Assembly: GCF_000716335.1 (NCBI RefSeq)
Contig: NZ_KL591028.1
Location: 105,038 to 154,066 of the forward strand
DNA: 49,029 nt
Direction of reading: 5' to 3'
From: Streptomyces sp. NRRL S-118
GTDB lineage: Bacteria > Actinomycetota > Actinomycetes > Streptomycetales > Streptomycetaceae
Position 1 is the stretch's first letter; each line of letters opens with the position of its first letter. The notes under the pieces are model-generated. The model was not told the DNA's origin, made no database searches, and saw only the letters and a program-made list of their open reading frames with translations. Positions 9,537-17,356 of the stretch are shown one piece after another. The translations under genes and the position numbers were made by a program.

Positions 9537-9544
9537 TGTGGCAC
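9518..9544 (-). repeat. Right terminal inverted repeat of IS630-type element
   Basis: Complement of the left repeat (7182-7208), followed by TA at 9545-9546. It overlaps the last codons of the transposase, a usual layout in this family. The outermost base also forms the last base of the TAG stop of the neighbouring minus-strand gene. Confidence 0.7.
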
Positions 9545-9834
9545 TAGGCGCCGAACGCCCAGAGCAGGGCGATGACGCCACCGAATCCGAGGCTGCCGAG
9601 AGCGGTCCCCGCGACCGCGGTCACCAGGCGCCCGGTGCCGCGGCGTGCGTAGTGGATGCCGGCGGCGCCGAACGTCATGGCGAGCGCTCCGGCGAGGACC
9701 GCCCACGGGAGCGTGTAGAGGGTGAGCCCGGGTGCCCACACGCCTATCACGGAGAAGGCGCCGAGGAGGAGCGCGATGGGCCCCAGGGCGACGGCGGGTG
9801 CGTCCCGGTGGTCGGACACGGTCGACTCGGACAT
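9544..9834 (-). CDS. Small DUF4190-like membrane protein
   Basis: A 96-residue protein with a short polar N-terminus (MSESTVSDHRDAPAVALGP) and three membrane helices at about residues 18-38, 41-60 and 70-93, linked by IHYARRGTGR. This arrangement resembles DUF4190-type proteins, whose role is unknown. AGGGGGA lies upstream of the start. A perfect 16-base palindrome (9848-9863) sits just before the ribosome site and probably binds a repressor. The TAG stop is composed of the TA target duplication plus the terminal G of the IS630-type element; the reconstructed empty site would also give TAG. Confidence 0.7.
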   Translation of the reverse strand: MSESTVSDHRDAPAVALGPIALLLGAFSVIGVWAPGLTLYTLPWAVLAGALAMTFGAAGIHYARRGTGRLVTAVAGTALGSLGFGGVIALLWAFGA

Positions 9835-9847
9835 GACCTGTTCCCCC

Positions 9848-9863
9848 TTTGAACGAGTTCAAA
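9848..9863. promoter_or_regulatory. Palindromic operator upstream of the DUF4190-like gene
   Basis: TTTGAACGAGTTCAAA, a perfect 7-2-7 inverted repeat directly upstream of the 9834 start, of the kind bound by TetR-family repressors. No regulator gene is adjacent, so the protein that binds it is unknown. Confidence 0.55.
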
Positions 9864-10119
9864 ATCGTGTTCCGATCGTAGCGGTACGGCAGTGCACCCG
9901 TGGGCGCGGGGCGACGTGCGGTCCGCCACCTTCGGAGCGCACGGACCAGCGAGCCGTCGCACCACCCCGGAGCGGGATCCCGGAACAGCGCCATCCGGTC
10001 GGCCGGCCGTCGCCCGTTGGCCCGTACGGGCGCCTCCTCTCGCACGTCGATCCCGTCCACAGCAGACTGGCCGCCAGGCGCCCCTCGGGGCGCGAGCCGT
10101 ACGCCGGAAGGACGTGCCC

Positions 10120-10785
10120 ATGCCCACGGACGCCGCGCATCCCGGCCCGCTGAAGGTCCTCGTCCTCGGAGCGGCCCTGCGGGCCGGCTCGACGAACGCG
10201 CGACTCGCGTCCCTCGTGGCCCGCGTGATCACCCGCACCACCTCGGCGGACGTCGACCTGGCCTCGCTGCGGGACTTCGACATGCCGCTGTACGACGGCG
10301 ACCTGGAGACCGCCGGCGGGCCACCGGACGGCGCCCTCGCGCTGCGCGGCCGGCTGGAGGAGAGCGACGCCTTCGTCATCTCCTCCCCGGAGTACAACGC
10401 GTCCGTCCCCGGCGTGCTGAAGAACGCGATCGACTGGGTCTCCCGGATCCGGCCGCAGCCGTTCAAGACCAAACACGCGCTGCTGGTCTCCGCCTCCCCC
10501 TCCATGGTGGGCGGCAACCGCGGGCTGTGGGCGCTGCGCGTCCCCCTGGAGCACCTCGGCACCCGGGTCTACCCGGACATGTTCAGCCTCGCCAGGGCCC
10601 ACCAGGCCTTCACCGACGACGGACGACTGACGGACAACGGACTCCAGCAGCGTCTCGAAGAGACCGTGCACGGCTTCCTGCGACTCGTCGAGGCGGACAC
10701 CCGGTACGTGTGCCTCCAGCGCCGTTGGTACGAGTTCCTCGGCGACAGCACCGAGGCGCCCGTCACCCAGCGGGCGGAGGACTAG
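10120..10785 (+). CDS. NADPH-dependent FMN reductase
   Basis: A 221-residue flavodoxin-like enzyme that reduces FMN (or a quinone/chromate-type acceptor) with NADPH in the cytosol. The first strand and phosphate loop are KVLVLGAALRAGSTNARLA (about residues 10-28). The family hallmark SPEYNASVPGVLKNAIDWVS is at about residues 88-107, and the SMVGGNRG loop lies near residue 127. It extends about 40 residues past the usual domain end with a polar C-terminus containing RRWYEFLGD. The start was chosen at ATG 10120 with GGAAGGACG upstream; the longer open frame has no protein character. A hairpin (10793-10817) directly after the stop probably terminates transcription. Confidence 0.85.
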   Translation: MPTDAAHPGPLKVLVLGAALRAGSTNARLASLVARVITRTTSADVDLASLRDFDMPLYDGDLETAGGPPDGALALRGRLEESDAFVISSPEYNASVPGVLKNAIDWVSRIRPQPFKTKHALLVSASPSMVGGNRGLWALRVPLEHLGTRVYPDMFSLARAHQAFTDDGRLTDNGLQQRLEETVHGFLRLVEADTRYVCLQRRWYEFLGDSTEAPVTQRAED

Positions 10786-10792
10786 GACATCC

Positions 10793-10817
10793 CCCTCAGG
10801 ACATCCCTTCCTGAGGG
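10793..10817 (+). terminator. Hairpin terminator after FMN reductase
   Basis: Perfect 9-bp stem CCCTCAGGA / TCCTGAGGG with a 7-base loop, 8 bases after the stop. Confidence 0.6.
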
Positions 10818-10989
10818 CCGCTCAGCCGCTCCGCCGGCGGGAGGAAGAGCGGCGCGCCCGAGAACTGCGGGAAGGCCCGTCGAACCGCTCCCGCTCCCCT
10901 CCTGACACAAGTCCGTTTCACGCTACGCACATCGACGGAGCGTGCGCCGCAGGCGCGTGTCGTAGGGACGGCGGTGGAGGTTTCCCTGC

Positions 10990-11166
10990 CTACAGGGCGC
11001 GTCTGCGCCAGCTCGACCAGGCGCCGAGGGCGAGGACGAAAGCGATCAGCAGGTCCGCGGCCGTCGCCGAGCCGTCGCCGCGCTCCACCTGCTCCACCAG
11101 GGTGGCGACGCTGCCGACGGCCAGCGCGCCCAGCAGGACGGCGAGCACCGTCCAGACCTTCCTCAT
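10990..11166 (-). CDS. Small membrane protein, hypothetical
   Basis: A 58-residue protein with two helices, MRKVWTVLAVLLGALAVGSV (1-20) and ADLLIAFVLALGAWSS (about 38-53), followed by the basic tail WRRRAL. A good ribosome site (GGAGGGG) precedes the ATG at 11166. No family is recognised. It lies downstream of the LAxTG-protein gene on the same strand but is separated from it by a terminator hairpin. Confidence 0.55.
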   Translation of the reverse strand: MRKVWTVLAVLLGALAVGSVATLVEQVERGDGSATAADLLIAFVLALGAWSSWRRRAL

Positions 11167-11242
11167 ACGGCACACCCCTCCGGCTCGTGCGGCGACGGGC
11201 CCACGGTAGCCGCAGCGCTCCGGGCGGGGAGGGGAACGAAAC

Positions 11243-11270
11243 GGGGCCCTCCGGGTGTCCGGAAGGCCCC
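11243..11270 (-). terminator. Terminator after the LAxTG-protein gene
   Basis: Read on the minus strand: GGGGCCTTCCGG, a short loop, then CCCGGAGGGCCCC, followed by GTTTCGTT. The stem is near-perfect and lies 17-44 bases past the stop codon. Confidence 0.7.
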
Positions 11271-11286
11271 GCGGGGTGGGAGCGGC

Positions 11287-12666
11287 TCAGCCCTGGCTGT
11301 GCGCGCGGCGACGGCGCGCCACGGCGAAGACCGCACCGCCCGCCGCGACCAGGCTCGCCGCTGCGGCGCCGAGCATGACCGTGTTGTCGCTGCCGGTGGC
11401 GGCGAGGCCACCGGTGGTGGAGCCGGTCGAACCGGAGGTTCCGGTCGTGCCGGCAGCCGTGGTGGAGCCGGTGGATCCGGCCGAGCCCGTCGTGCCGGAC
11501 GTACCGGACGTGCCGGACGCACCCGAGGACGACGTGGAGCCGGACGTGCCCGACGTGGCGCTGCCGGTGCTGCCCGACGTGCCGGTGGTGCCCGACGTGG
11601 AGCCACCGCTCGACGAACCGCCGGTGGTGGTGCCGCCGTCCGAGGTGCCGCCGGTGGTGTCACCCGTGCCGTTGAGCACGATCCGCGTCGAGTTGTTCGC
11701 CTTGTTCGGGTCCTGCTCGGGGGAGACCCCGAGGTTGCGGAAGGTGACGCTGCCCGTGGCGTTCTCGACGACCTTGTCGATGCGCAGCTTGAGCGGGAAG
11801 GCGTGGGAGTCACCGGAGACCAGACCCAGCTTGTCCCAGGTGGTCAGCTTGCAGATGACCGTCGTCCCCTTGCCGCGCTGGCAGGCGTCGTCCGTCAGAG
11901 CGGTGGTGCCCGGGGGAGGCGTGACGTCCAGCTCGACCACCGGGTCGAACGAACCGTACGGCGCCAGGGAGTAGCCCGTCCAGCCCGGACCCTTGTTGGT
12001 GACGGTGAGACCGGCCGTGACGATGTCACCGGCCTTTCCGGAGAGCGTCGCGCCGGTCACGGACATGTCGGCCGTGTTCTTCACGGTGATGTACTGCGAG
12101 TGCCCGACATGCTCGCGGGGCTTGGTGGACTGCTCGACCAGCTTCAGCGCGGGGCCGGTGCCCTTTGCGGGCTTGGCCGTGCCGCGGAGCTGAGCGAGGG
12201 TCTCCTCCGAGTAGGGCGCCACCGACCAGGCGGTGTTCTCGTTGAGCGCCCGGCTCTCGGTGCCGATCGGGAGCTGCTGCGACGCGGCGTACGCCGTGCC
12301 CGGCGCCAGGGTCTCGTCCAGCACGCAGATGGCCCGGGAGGCGCCGAACTTGGTGCTCGCGGGGTTGTCTATGTACTCGCAGTTGGAGAACGCGTGGTCG
12401 AGCTTCAGGCCGTAGGAGACCTGGACATGGAGGATGGCGCCCTTGGCCTCCGTCTGTCCCTTGTTGATCACGGAGACGGGGACCTTGGCGGTGCCGCCCG
12501 ACGGGAGGTCCTTGATGTCGGCGATGTGGCCGAGGGCAAGGGCCGGGGCGTCCGCGGCGGACGCGGGGACGGTGCACCACCCGGTGAGTCCGGCCGCCAG
12601 CGCGACGGCCGCGGCCGCGGCCGTGCGGCGCCTCGAGGCCGTCGAAGGTGTTGATCTTTCTGCCAT
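11287..12666 (-). CDS. Secreted LAxTG cell-wall-anchored protein
   Basis: A 459-residue surface protein. It has a Sec signal peptide (about residues 1-38, ending TVPASAADAP), two beta-rich domains with Cys pairs (NCEY/AICVLD and DDACQRG/VICKLT), and a long Gly/Ser/Thr linker (about residues 330-415). It ends with the sorting signal LAATG, a hydrophobic helix (TVMLGAAAASLVAAGGAVFA) and the basic tail RRRRAHSQG. LAxTG is the motif cut by class E sortases in Streptomyces, so the protein should be covalently linked to peptidoglycan. No sortase gene is in the window. The beta domains have DUF11/CARDB-like character but I cannot name them. The start is at ATG 12666; its ribosome site is weak. Confidence 0.85.
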   Translation of the reverse strand: MAERSTPSTASRRRTAAAAAVALAAGLTGWCTVPASAADAPALALGHIADIKDLPSGGTAKVPVSVINKGQTEAKGAILHVQVSYGLKLDHAFSNCEYIDNPASTKFGASRAICVLDETLAPGTAYAASQQLPIGTESRALNENTAWSVAPYSEETLAQLRGTAKPAKGTGPALKLVEQSTKPREHVGHSQYITVKNTADMSVTGATLSGKAGDIVTAGLTVTNKGPGWTGYSLAPYGSFDPVVELDVTPPPGTTALTDDACQRGKGTTVICKLTTWDKLGLVSGDSHAFPLKLRIDKVVENATGSVTFRNLGVSPEQDPNKANNSTRIVLNGTGDTTGGTSDGGTTTGGSSSGGSTSGTTGTSGSTGSATSGTSGSTSSSGASGTSGTSGTTGSAGSTGSTTAAGTTGTSGSTGSTTGGLAATGSDNTVMLGAAAASLVAAGGAVFAVARRRRAHSQG

Positions 12667-12759
12667 GTCAGGGCAGACCAACCGGCTGGTCAAACGGTTG
12701 TACGCCCGTCGCCATCTCTTTCGTCACGGTTGCGGGCCCCGGCGGGCCGGTCGGGAGCG

Positions 12760-13848
12760 TCAGAGCCAGCCGTTGCGGCGGAAGCCGCGGTGGATGAGGA
12801 AGCACGCGAGGGCGATGACCCCCAATGTCAGGGGATATCCGTACGTCCACCGCAGCTCCGGCATGTGCTCGAAGTTCATGCCGTACACACCGCAGACCAT
12901 GGTCGGGACGGCGACGATCGCCGCCCAGGCGGTGATCTTGCGCATGTCCTCGTTCTGCGCGACGGTCACCTGGGCGAGGTGGGCCTGGAGGATCGAGTCG
13001 AGCAACGCGTCGTACGCGGTGAGCTGCTCGGTGGCCCGCACCAGGTGATCCGCCACGTCACGGAAGTACGCCCGTATCTCCGGATCGACCAGCTGCAGCG
13101 GCTTGGTGGCGAGGGCCTGGAGGGGCCGGTCCAGCGGTGCCACGGCGCGCCGCAGTTCCAGCAGCTCGCGCTTGAGCTGGTAGATCCGGCCGGCTTCACC
13201 TCGGGCCGCCTGTTCGCTGAACACGGCCGTCTCGACCTGGTCGATGTCGTCCTGCATCGCGTCCGCGACGGCGAGGAGGTCGTCCACCACCCGGTCGGCG
13301 ATGGCGTGCAGCACTGCGGAAGGCCCCTTGGCCAGCTGCTCCGGATGCTCCTCCAGCGCTTCCCGGACCGGGCCGAGCGATCCGTGCCGGCCGTGCCGGA
13401 TGGTGATGACGAAGTCCGGGCCGGTGAAGACCATGACCTCACCGGTGTCCACCACCTCGCTGGTGGCAGTGAGCTCCTGGTGCTCGACGTAACGGCACGT
13501 CTTGAACACGGCGAACAGCGTTTCGTCGTACGGCTCCAGCTTGGGTCGCTGGTGCGCGTGGACGGCGTCCTCGACGGCCAGAGGGTGCAGCCCGAACAGC
13601 TCGGCGATCCTGGAGAACTCCTCCTCGGTCGGCTCGTGCAGGCCCAGCCAGACGAAGCCCCGGCCGGACGCGCGCACCCTCCGCAGGGCCTCGTCCACGG
13701 GGCAGGACCCCGGCTGCCGTACACCGCGCTCGTAGATGACGCAGTTCACCACGGCGTCGCCCAGCGGGGAGCGGACCGGATGGCTCAGGTCCACGGTCCT
13801 GCGGTAGGCGCTGCGCACCGCACGGCGCAGGTTGCGGATGACGGGCAC
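12760..13848 (-). CDS. corA: CorA family magnesium/cobalt transporter
   Basis: A 362-residue inner-membrane channel for Mg2+/Co2+, active as a pentamer. A large cytosolic alpha/beta plus coiled-coil domain occupies about residues 1-290 (GFVWLGLHEPTEEEFSRIAE, HPLAVEDAVHAHQRPKLEPY). Two C-terminal helices carry the selectivity motif YGMN at the end of the first (VPTMVCGVYGMNFEHMPE), and the protein ends with the basic HRGFRRNGWL. The start was set at GTG 13848 because AAGGAG lies 7 bases upstream; the open frame beyond this has no family character. The length fits the family. It is transcribed alone, divergent from the asparaginase gene. Confidence 0.93.
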   Translation of the reverse strand: MPVIRNLRRAVRSAYRRTVDLSHPVRSPLGDAVVNCVIYERGVRQPGSCPVDEALRRVRASGRGFVWLGLHEPTEEEFSRIAELFGLHPLAVEDAVHAHQRPKLEPYDETLFAVFKTCRYVEHQELTATSEVVDTGEVMVFTGPDFVITIRHGRHGSLGPVREALEEHPEQLAKGPSAVLHAIADRVVDDLLAVADAMQDDIDQVETAVFSEQAARGEAGRIYQLKRELLELRRAVAPLDRPLQALATKPLQLVDPEIRAYFRDVADHLVRATEQLTAYDALLDSILQAHLAQVTVAQNEDMRKITAWAAIVAVPTMVCGVYGMNFEHMPELRWTYGYPLTLGVIALACFLIHRGFRRNGWL

Positions 13849-14031
13849 GGCAGAGCTCCTTCGGACGACCGGCGGCCAGTGTGCCATCGGCCGGCCGCGC
13901 GGCGAACACCCCGTCGGCCCCGAGGAGCCGGGTGAGCGGGCCCCTGCTTGAAGGCCGTGGGGTGTTCTGCAAGGGTCGCCCCGACGGCCGGGGCGGAACC
14001 CGGCGCAGGCGGTGACGGGGGTGGGGGAGAC

Positions 14032-15009
14032 GTGGGTGTCGCGTTGTTCGCGCTCGGGGGCACGATCTCGGTGTCCGGGCGTGCTCAGGGGGAACGGCTG
14101 ACCGGTGCAGAGATCGCCGCCGCCGTGCCCGGGCTCGACCGGCTCGGGGTGGCGCTCGATGTCCGGGACGTCCATGCCGTCCCCAGCGGAAGCCTGACCT
14201 TCGCGCAGGTGCTCGACGTCGTCGACGAGGCCTCCCGGGCCGTGGCAGCGGGCGCGGTCGGTGTCGTCGTCACACAGGGCACCGACACGCTGGAGGAGAC
14301 CGCGTTCCTCGCCGACCTCGTGTGGCACCACGAGGCACCGTTCGTGCTGACCGGCGCGATGCGGCAGCCGGCCATGGCCGGGGCCGACGGGCCGGCGAAC
14401 GTGCTGGCGGCCGTCTCCGTCGCCGCTTCCCGCGCGGCACGCGGGCTCGGGGCGCTGGTCGCCTTCAACGACGAGGTGCACGCCGCGCGGTGGGTGCGCA
14501 AGTCCCACAGCACGAGCACCGCGGCCTTCGTCTCCGCCGACGCGGGACCCGTCGGTCACCTCGTGGAGGGCGAGGTGCGGGTGTTCGCCGCGCCACCACG
14601 CCGAGCCGCCCTGCCGGCCGATCCCGACCGGGCGCGGCTCGCGGCCTCCCGCGTCGCCCTCCACTGCGTCTCGCTCGACGACGACGGTGGCCCCCTCGAA
14701 GGGCTGGCCGACACGCACGGCGGTCTGGTGGTCGCGGGGTTCGGGGCCGGGCACGTGCCCGGGCCCCTCGCCCCCGTGCTGGGTGCCCTGGCCCGGCGCA
14801 TCCCCGTCGTCCTGACCTCCCGCACGGGCGGCGGTCCGGTGCTGCGGCGCACCTACCGGGCGCCCGGATCCGAGACCGACCTCCAGGAGCGCGGGCTGAT
14901 CAGCGGCGGCCGGCTCGACCCGTACAAGGCCCGGGTGCTCCTGCGGCTGCTGCTCGCGTCCGGGGCGGGGCGGGACGAGGTGGCGGCGGCGTTCGCCGCG
15001 CGCGGCTGA
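14032..15009 (+). CDS. Type I/II L-asparaginase
   Basis: An enzyme of about 325 residues hydrolysing L-asparagine to aspartate and ammonia. The first catalytic Thr is in FALGGTISV near the N-terminus; the second is in VVTQGTDTLEETAFLADLV (TQGTDTxEE). The conserved LTGAMR and GADGP loop follows, with a C-terminal VLTSRTGGGPVL region. No signal peptide is seen, so it is probably cytosolic. The start is uncertain: GTG 14032 is preceded by a G-rich GGGGGAGA; an upstream ATG at 13948 would add a disordered Ala/Gly-rich extension that is probably untranslated leader. Confidence 0.88.
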   Translation: MGVALFALGGTISVSGRAQGERLTGAEIAAAVPGLDRLGVALDVRDVHAVPSGSLTFAQVLDVVDEASRAVAAGAVGVVVTQGTDTLEETAFLADLVWHHEAPFVLTGAMRQPAMAGADGPANVLAAVSVAASRAARGLGALVAFNDEVHAARWVRKSHSTSTAAFVSADAGPVGHLVEGEVRVFAAPPRRAALPADPDRARLAASRVALHCVSLDDDGGPLEGLADTHGGLVVAGFGAGHVPGPLAPVLGALARRIPVVLTSRTGGGPVLRRTYRAPGSETDLQERGLISGGRLDPYKARVLLRLLLASGAGRDEVAAAFAARG

Positions 15010-15100
15010 ACCCCGCCGGGGCGGAGGGCGCCGGTCCGCGGGCGGTCCGGACGGTGCTGCCCCGGGCTCGTTGCGATGCCGTTCCGGCGGCTCGCGTCCC

Positions 15101-15130
15101 GGTTCCGGTGCGGTCCGGTGCGGTCCGGTG
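15101..15130 (+). repeat. Short 10-bp tandem repeat
   Basis: Three consecutive 10-base units of the form CGGTCCGGTG (the first is GGTTCCGGTG), in the non-coding stretch after the asparaginase gene. Probably slippage. Confidence 0.6.
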
Positions 15131-15164
15131 CGTTTTCCGGCCCCCGGACGTCCCGCAAGGAGTC

Positions 15165-15832
15165 CTATATGTCGTACATCACATGAAGAGTGCGGCTTGT
15201 GCGGAACATCCTCGGGCTCTGCGTCGTTGTGATGAGTGCGGCTCGCGGAAAGGGACAGTGTCCCCGGGCCTCACCCCTCGCCCATGGGGAAGATCGTTCG
15301 GCTGAAGCCCCGTGGAGCCTTTCGCCGAGAGGCGACCGCCCTTCCGCGCAGCCCGCCCCGAGCGGTCCCGGCTGGTCTCCCCCCGTCCAGCCGGGGCCTT
15401 CCTCCTGTTCGTACGCCCCGCCGCGCGGCCGCCGCCCCGGCGCTCGGTCGCCGTCCCGGCGTCCCGTGGACGAGCGGTGGCCGCGAGTGAACGCCAGGAC
15501 GCTGCCCGCCACGGCGATCACGACGATGGCCAGTGCGACGCTGACCCCGCCTTCGGTGCCCCGTACACGTCCTCCAGGCTGATCAGCAGCGCCGCTTCGT
15601 CCAGCACCAGGGCCAGCCCCACCCCGTAGCCGAGCCCTCTCCACGCACGCACCCGTGCGGAGCGCTGGACCAGACCTGGCGCGCCCACGGCCGCGAGCAG
15701 CAGGAAGCCCCACGTGCAGTGGTGGAGGGGCACACTGCCGGCCTGAACGTCCCCGAGGCCGGCCACGTCGATGTGGATGAGCGAGATCAGCAGCCGCATC
15801 CCGCCGAAGGTGAGGGCGAACCCCCCGGCCAC
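15165..15832 (-). pseudogene. Small integral membrane protein gene with a frameshift
   Basis: The N-terminal frame (15832 downward) encodes MAGGFALTFGGMRLLISLIH, two or three helices (TWGFLLLAAVGAPGL; LGYGVGLALVLDEAALLISL) and LEDVYG, and then runs into nonsense. One frame over, the protein continues smoothly as GTEGGVSVALAIVVIAVAGS with the next helix. Adding one base after GTGTAC (near 15562) would give the typical VYW-GTEGG transition of this membrane-protein type (DEAxLxxxLEDVYW). So a single base was lost, by mutation or by sequencing error. The restored frame stays open to 15165, although the last 80 residues look disordered and may not belong to the protein. Function unknown. Confidence 0.55.
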
Positions 15833-15895
15833 CGTACGATCCGATCCACCAGGGCCCGGGCCGGTCGCGACGGCCGGGACGCCGTCCCGCGCCGG

Positions 15896-16318
15896 TCAGA
15901 GGCCGAAGAGTTCCGGATCGGCGGCCAGCGTACGGAAGACCGCTCGCGGATCGGCGACGAGCCTGCGCTTCTCCAGGTCCAGCAGACCGCCGACCCCGGT
16001 CACCTCGGCAGCCACCGTGCCGTCAGCCTTGCGGATGGTCTGCTCGATCCGGAAGGTCCGGCCCTCGCCCCACAGGAACGCGCACGTCACCTCGACCTGG
16101 TCCCCGGCGCGCAGCTCACGGTGGTAACGGACCGTCACTTCGAGGGCGACCGGTCCCACGCCCCGGTTCATCAGGTCGGTCTGGCGGATACCGGCCTTCT
16201 GCAGCAGCGACCAGCGGGCGTGCTCCGCGTACTGCAGGTAGACGGCCTGGTTCAGATGACCCTGGGTGTCCGTCTCGTACCCGCGGACGACGACCGGAAC
16301 CGAAAATGCCTCTGCCAC
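15896..16318 (-). CDS. Hotdog-fold acyl-CoA thioesterase (4HBT type)
   Basis: A 140-residue thioesterase of the 4-hydroxybenzoyl-CoA type: VRGYETDTQGHLNQAVYLQY carries the D-x-x-G-H-x-N motif with the presumed catalytic Asp near residue 16. The central helix YAEHARWSLL is followed by beta strands VTVRYHRELRAGDQVEVTCA and FRIEQTIRKADG. It would hydrolyse a short or aromatic acyl-CoA in the cytosol. GTG 16318 was chosen because GGAGAGGAG lies just upstream; a longer frame exists but adds residues without family similarity. Confidence 0.88.
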   Translation of the reverse strand: MAEAFSVPVVVRGYETDTQGHLNQAVYLQYAEHARWSLLQKAGIRQTDLMNRGVGPVALEVTVRYHRELRAGDQVEVTCAFLWGEGRTFRIEQTIRKADGTVAAEVTGVGGLLDLEKRRLVADPRAVFRTLAADPELFGL

Positions 16319-16486
16319 GACGCTCCTCTCCGAGACCGCACACCCTACGCGGTGCCGTGCCGCTCCCTCCGTCCCGGCGCCGGAGGCGTCCGTACCGGAC
16401 GACCCCGGTCGGCGTACGCCTGACCGCGCGTAACCGGGGTATCCGGCGGTCGGAACCGATACCACGGGTACGTCGAAGGAGCCACC

Positions 16487-17002
16487 ATGCCGACCAGTGC
16501 CTCAGCCACGACCACGGACGTCGTCGAGCTCATCCTGCGGGACCACCGCAGGATGGAGGAGCTGTTCCGGGCGATGCGCAACGTCCAGGCCGACCGGGCG
16601 GGCGCCCTCCAGGAATTCGCCTCCCTGCTCGTGGCTCATGCGACCGCGGAGGAGCGGAAGGTCTACCCCGCCCTGCGGCGCTACAAGAACGTGGACGACG
16701 AGGACGTCGAGCACAGCGTGCACGAGCACGAGGAGGGCAACGAGGCGCTCCTCGCGCTGCTCGAAGTCGAGGACACGGCCTCGGAGGAGTGGGACGAGAA
16801 GCTCGAGGAGCTCGTCACCGTCGTCAACCACCATGCCGACGAGGAGGAGCGGACGCTCCTCAACGACGCCCGGGAGAACGTCTCCGACGAACGCCGTGCC
16901 GAGCTGGGCGCCGCCTTCGACAAGGCCAGGGCGGAGCAGCTGGCCGCCGACTGCGGCAGCATCGACAACGTCCGCCGACTCGTGAAGGCGCAGAAGAACT
17001 GA
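16487..17002 (+). CDS. Hemerythrin HHE domain protein
   Basis: A 171-residue soluble helical protein that should bind a non-haem di-iron site, sensing or handling O2, NO or peroxide. Helix-bundle ligands are visible: LRDHRRMEELF, the AHATAEERKVYPAL motif (HxxxE), HEHEEGNEALLAL, and NHHADEEERTLL. The C-terminal 40 residues are an extra charged helix. AAGGAG precedes the ATG. The upstream DNA carries CCACGGGTACGTC, which resembles the -10 element of Streptomyces SigB-type stress promoters (GGGTAC), but I find no clean -35, so this is only a hint. A 24-bp perfect hairpin terminates the unit. Confidence 0.92.
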   Translation: MPTSASATTTDVVELILRDHRRMEELFRAMRNVQADRAGALQEFASLLVAHATAEERKVYPALRRYKNVDDEDVEHSVHEHEEGNEALLALLEVEDTASEEWDEKLEELVTVVNHHADEEERTLLNDARENVSDERRAELGAAFDKARAEQLAADCGSIDNVRRLVKAQKN

Positions 17003-17016
17003 GGCACCGAGCAACC

Positions 17017-17068
17017 GAGGCGGTCATGTGCCGCGGCCGGACCGCCGGCCGCGGCACATGACCGCCTC
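17017..17068. terminator. Very strong bidirectional hairpin terminator
   Basis: Perfect 24-bp inverted repeat (17017-17040 and 17045-17068) with a 4-base loop ACCG, located between the hemerythrin gene and a convergent membrane-protein gene. Confidence 0.9.
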
Positions 17069-17104
17069 CTGCCGTGCCGCCCCGGTTCCGGATGCCGGCG
17101 GGAC

Positions 17105-17356
17105 TCAGCGCAGCAGTACGGCGACGAGAGCCGAGATGATCACGGCGACGGTGCAGCAGAGCACGGCCGAGTGCTGCCAGGGCGAGGGGCCGGCCCCCGT
17201 CGGGTACCGCTGCCGGAGGCGCGGTGTGTCGCTCCACGGGCCGTCCACCCAGGGGCCGTCCACGGCCTCGGACGTGACGAGGCTGGCGCAGTGGCGGCAG
17301 GGCCGGGTGCTGAAGTCGCCCCAGCCCGCGCCGCCGGCATCGAATGTGGGCTCCAT
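17105..17356 (-). CDS. Small tail-anchored protein with CRHC motif, hypothetical
   Basis: An 83-residue protein: a Gly/Trp/Pro-rich soluble N-terminal part with CRHC (about residues 20-23), a stretch with the repeat VDGPWVDGPW, and a C-terminal membrane helix (VLCCTVAVIISALVAVLLR) ending at the C-terminus, i.e. tail-anchored. The CxxC may bind zinc or act in redox, but that is a guess. The ribosome site is weak. Convergent with the hemerythrin gene across the strong hairpin. Confidence 0.55.
   Translation of the reverse strand: MEPTFDAGGAGWGDFSTRPCRHCASLVTSEAVDGPWVDGPWSDTPRLRQRYPTGAGPSPWQHSAVLCCTVAVIISALVAVLLR

Larger units (their letters stand above)
7182..9544. mobile_element. IS630-type element with long terminal inverted repeats and apparent passenger genes
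   Basis: The left end (7182-7208, GTGCTGCATCAGCC...) and the right end (9518-9544, read in reverse GTGCCACATCAGGC...) are inverted repeats matching at about 22 of 27 positions. Each is flanked by TA (7180-7181 and 9545-9546), the target duplication of the IS630/Tc1 group. The transposase lies at the right. Between the left repeat and the transposase are a small ORF, a lipoprotein gene and another small gene, so the element is about 2.36 kb rather than the usual IS630 size of about 1.1-1.2 kb. Either the IS has captured passenger genes, or the left repeat belongs to a second, deleted copy. Confidence 0.6.

Noticed and set aside
16440..16487. SigB-type promoter before the hemerythrin gene
   Set aside because: GGGTAC is present but no convincing -35 at 14-16 bases upstream; kept only as a hint in the gene entry.
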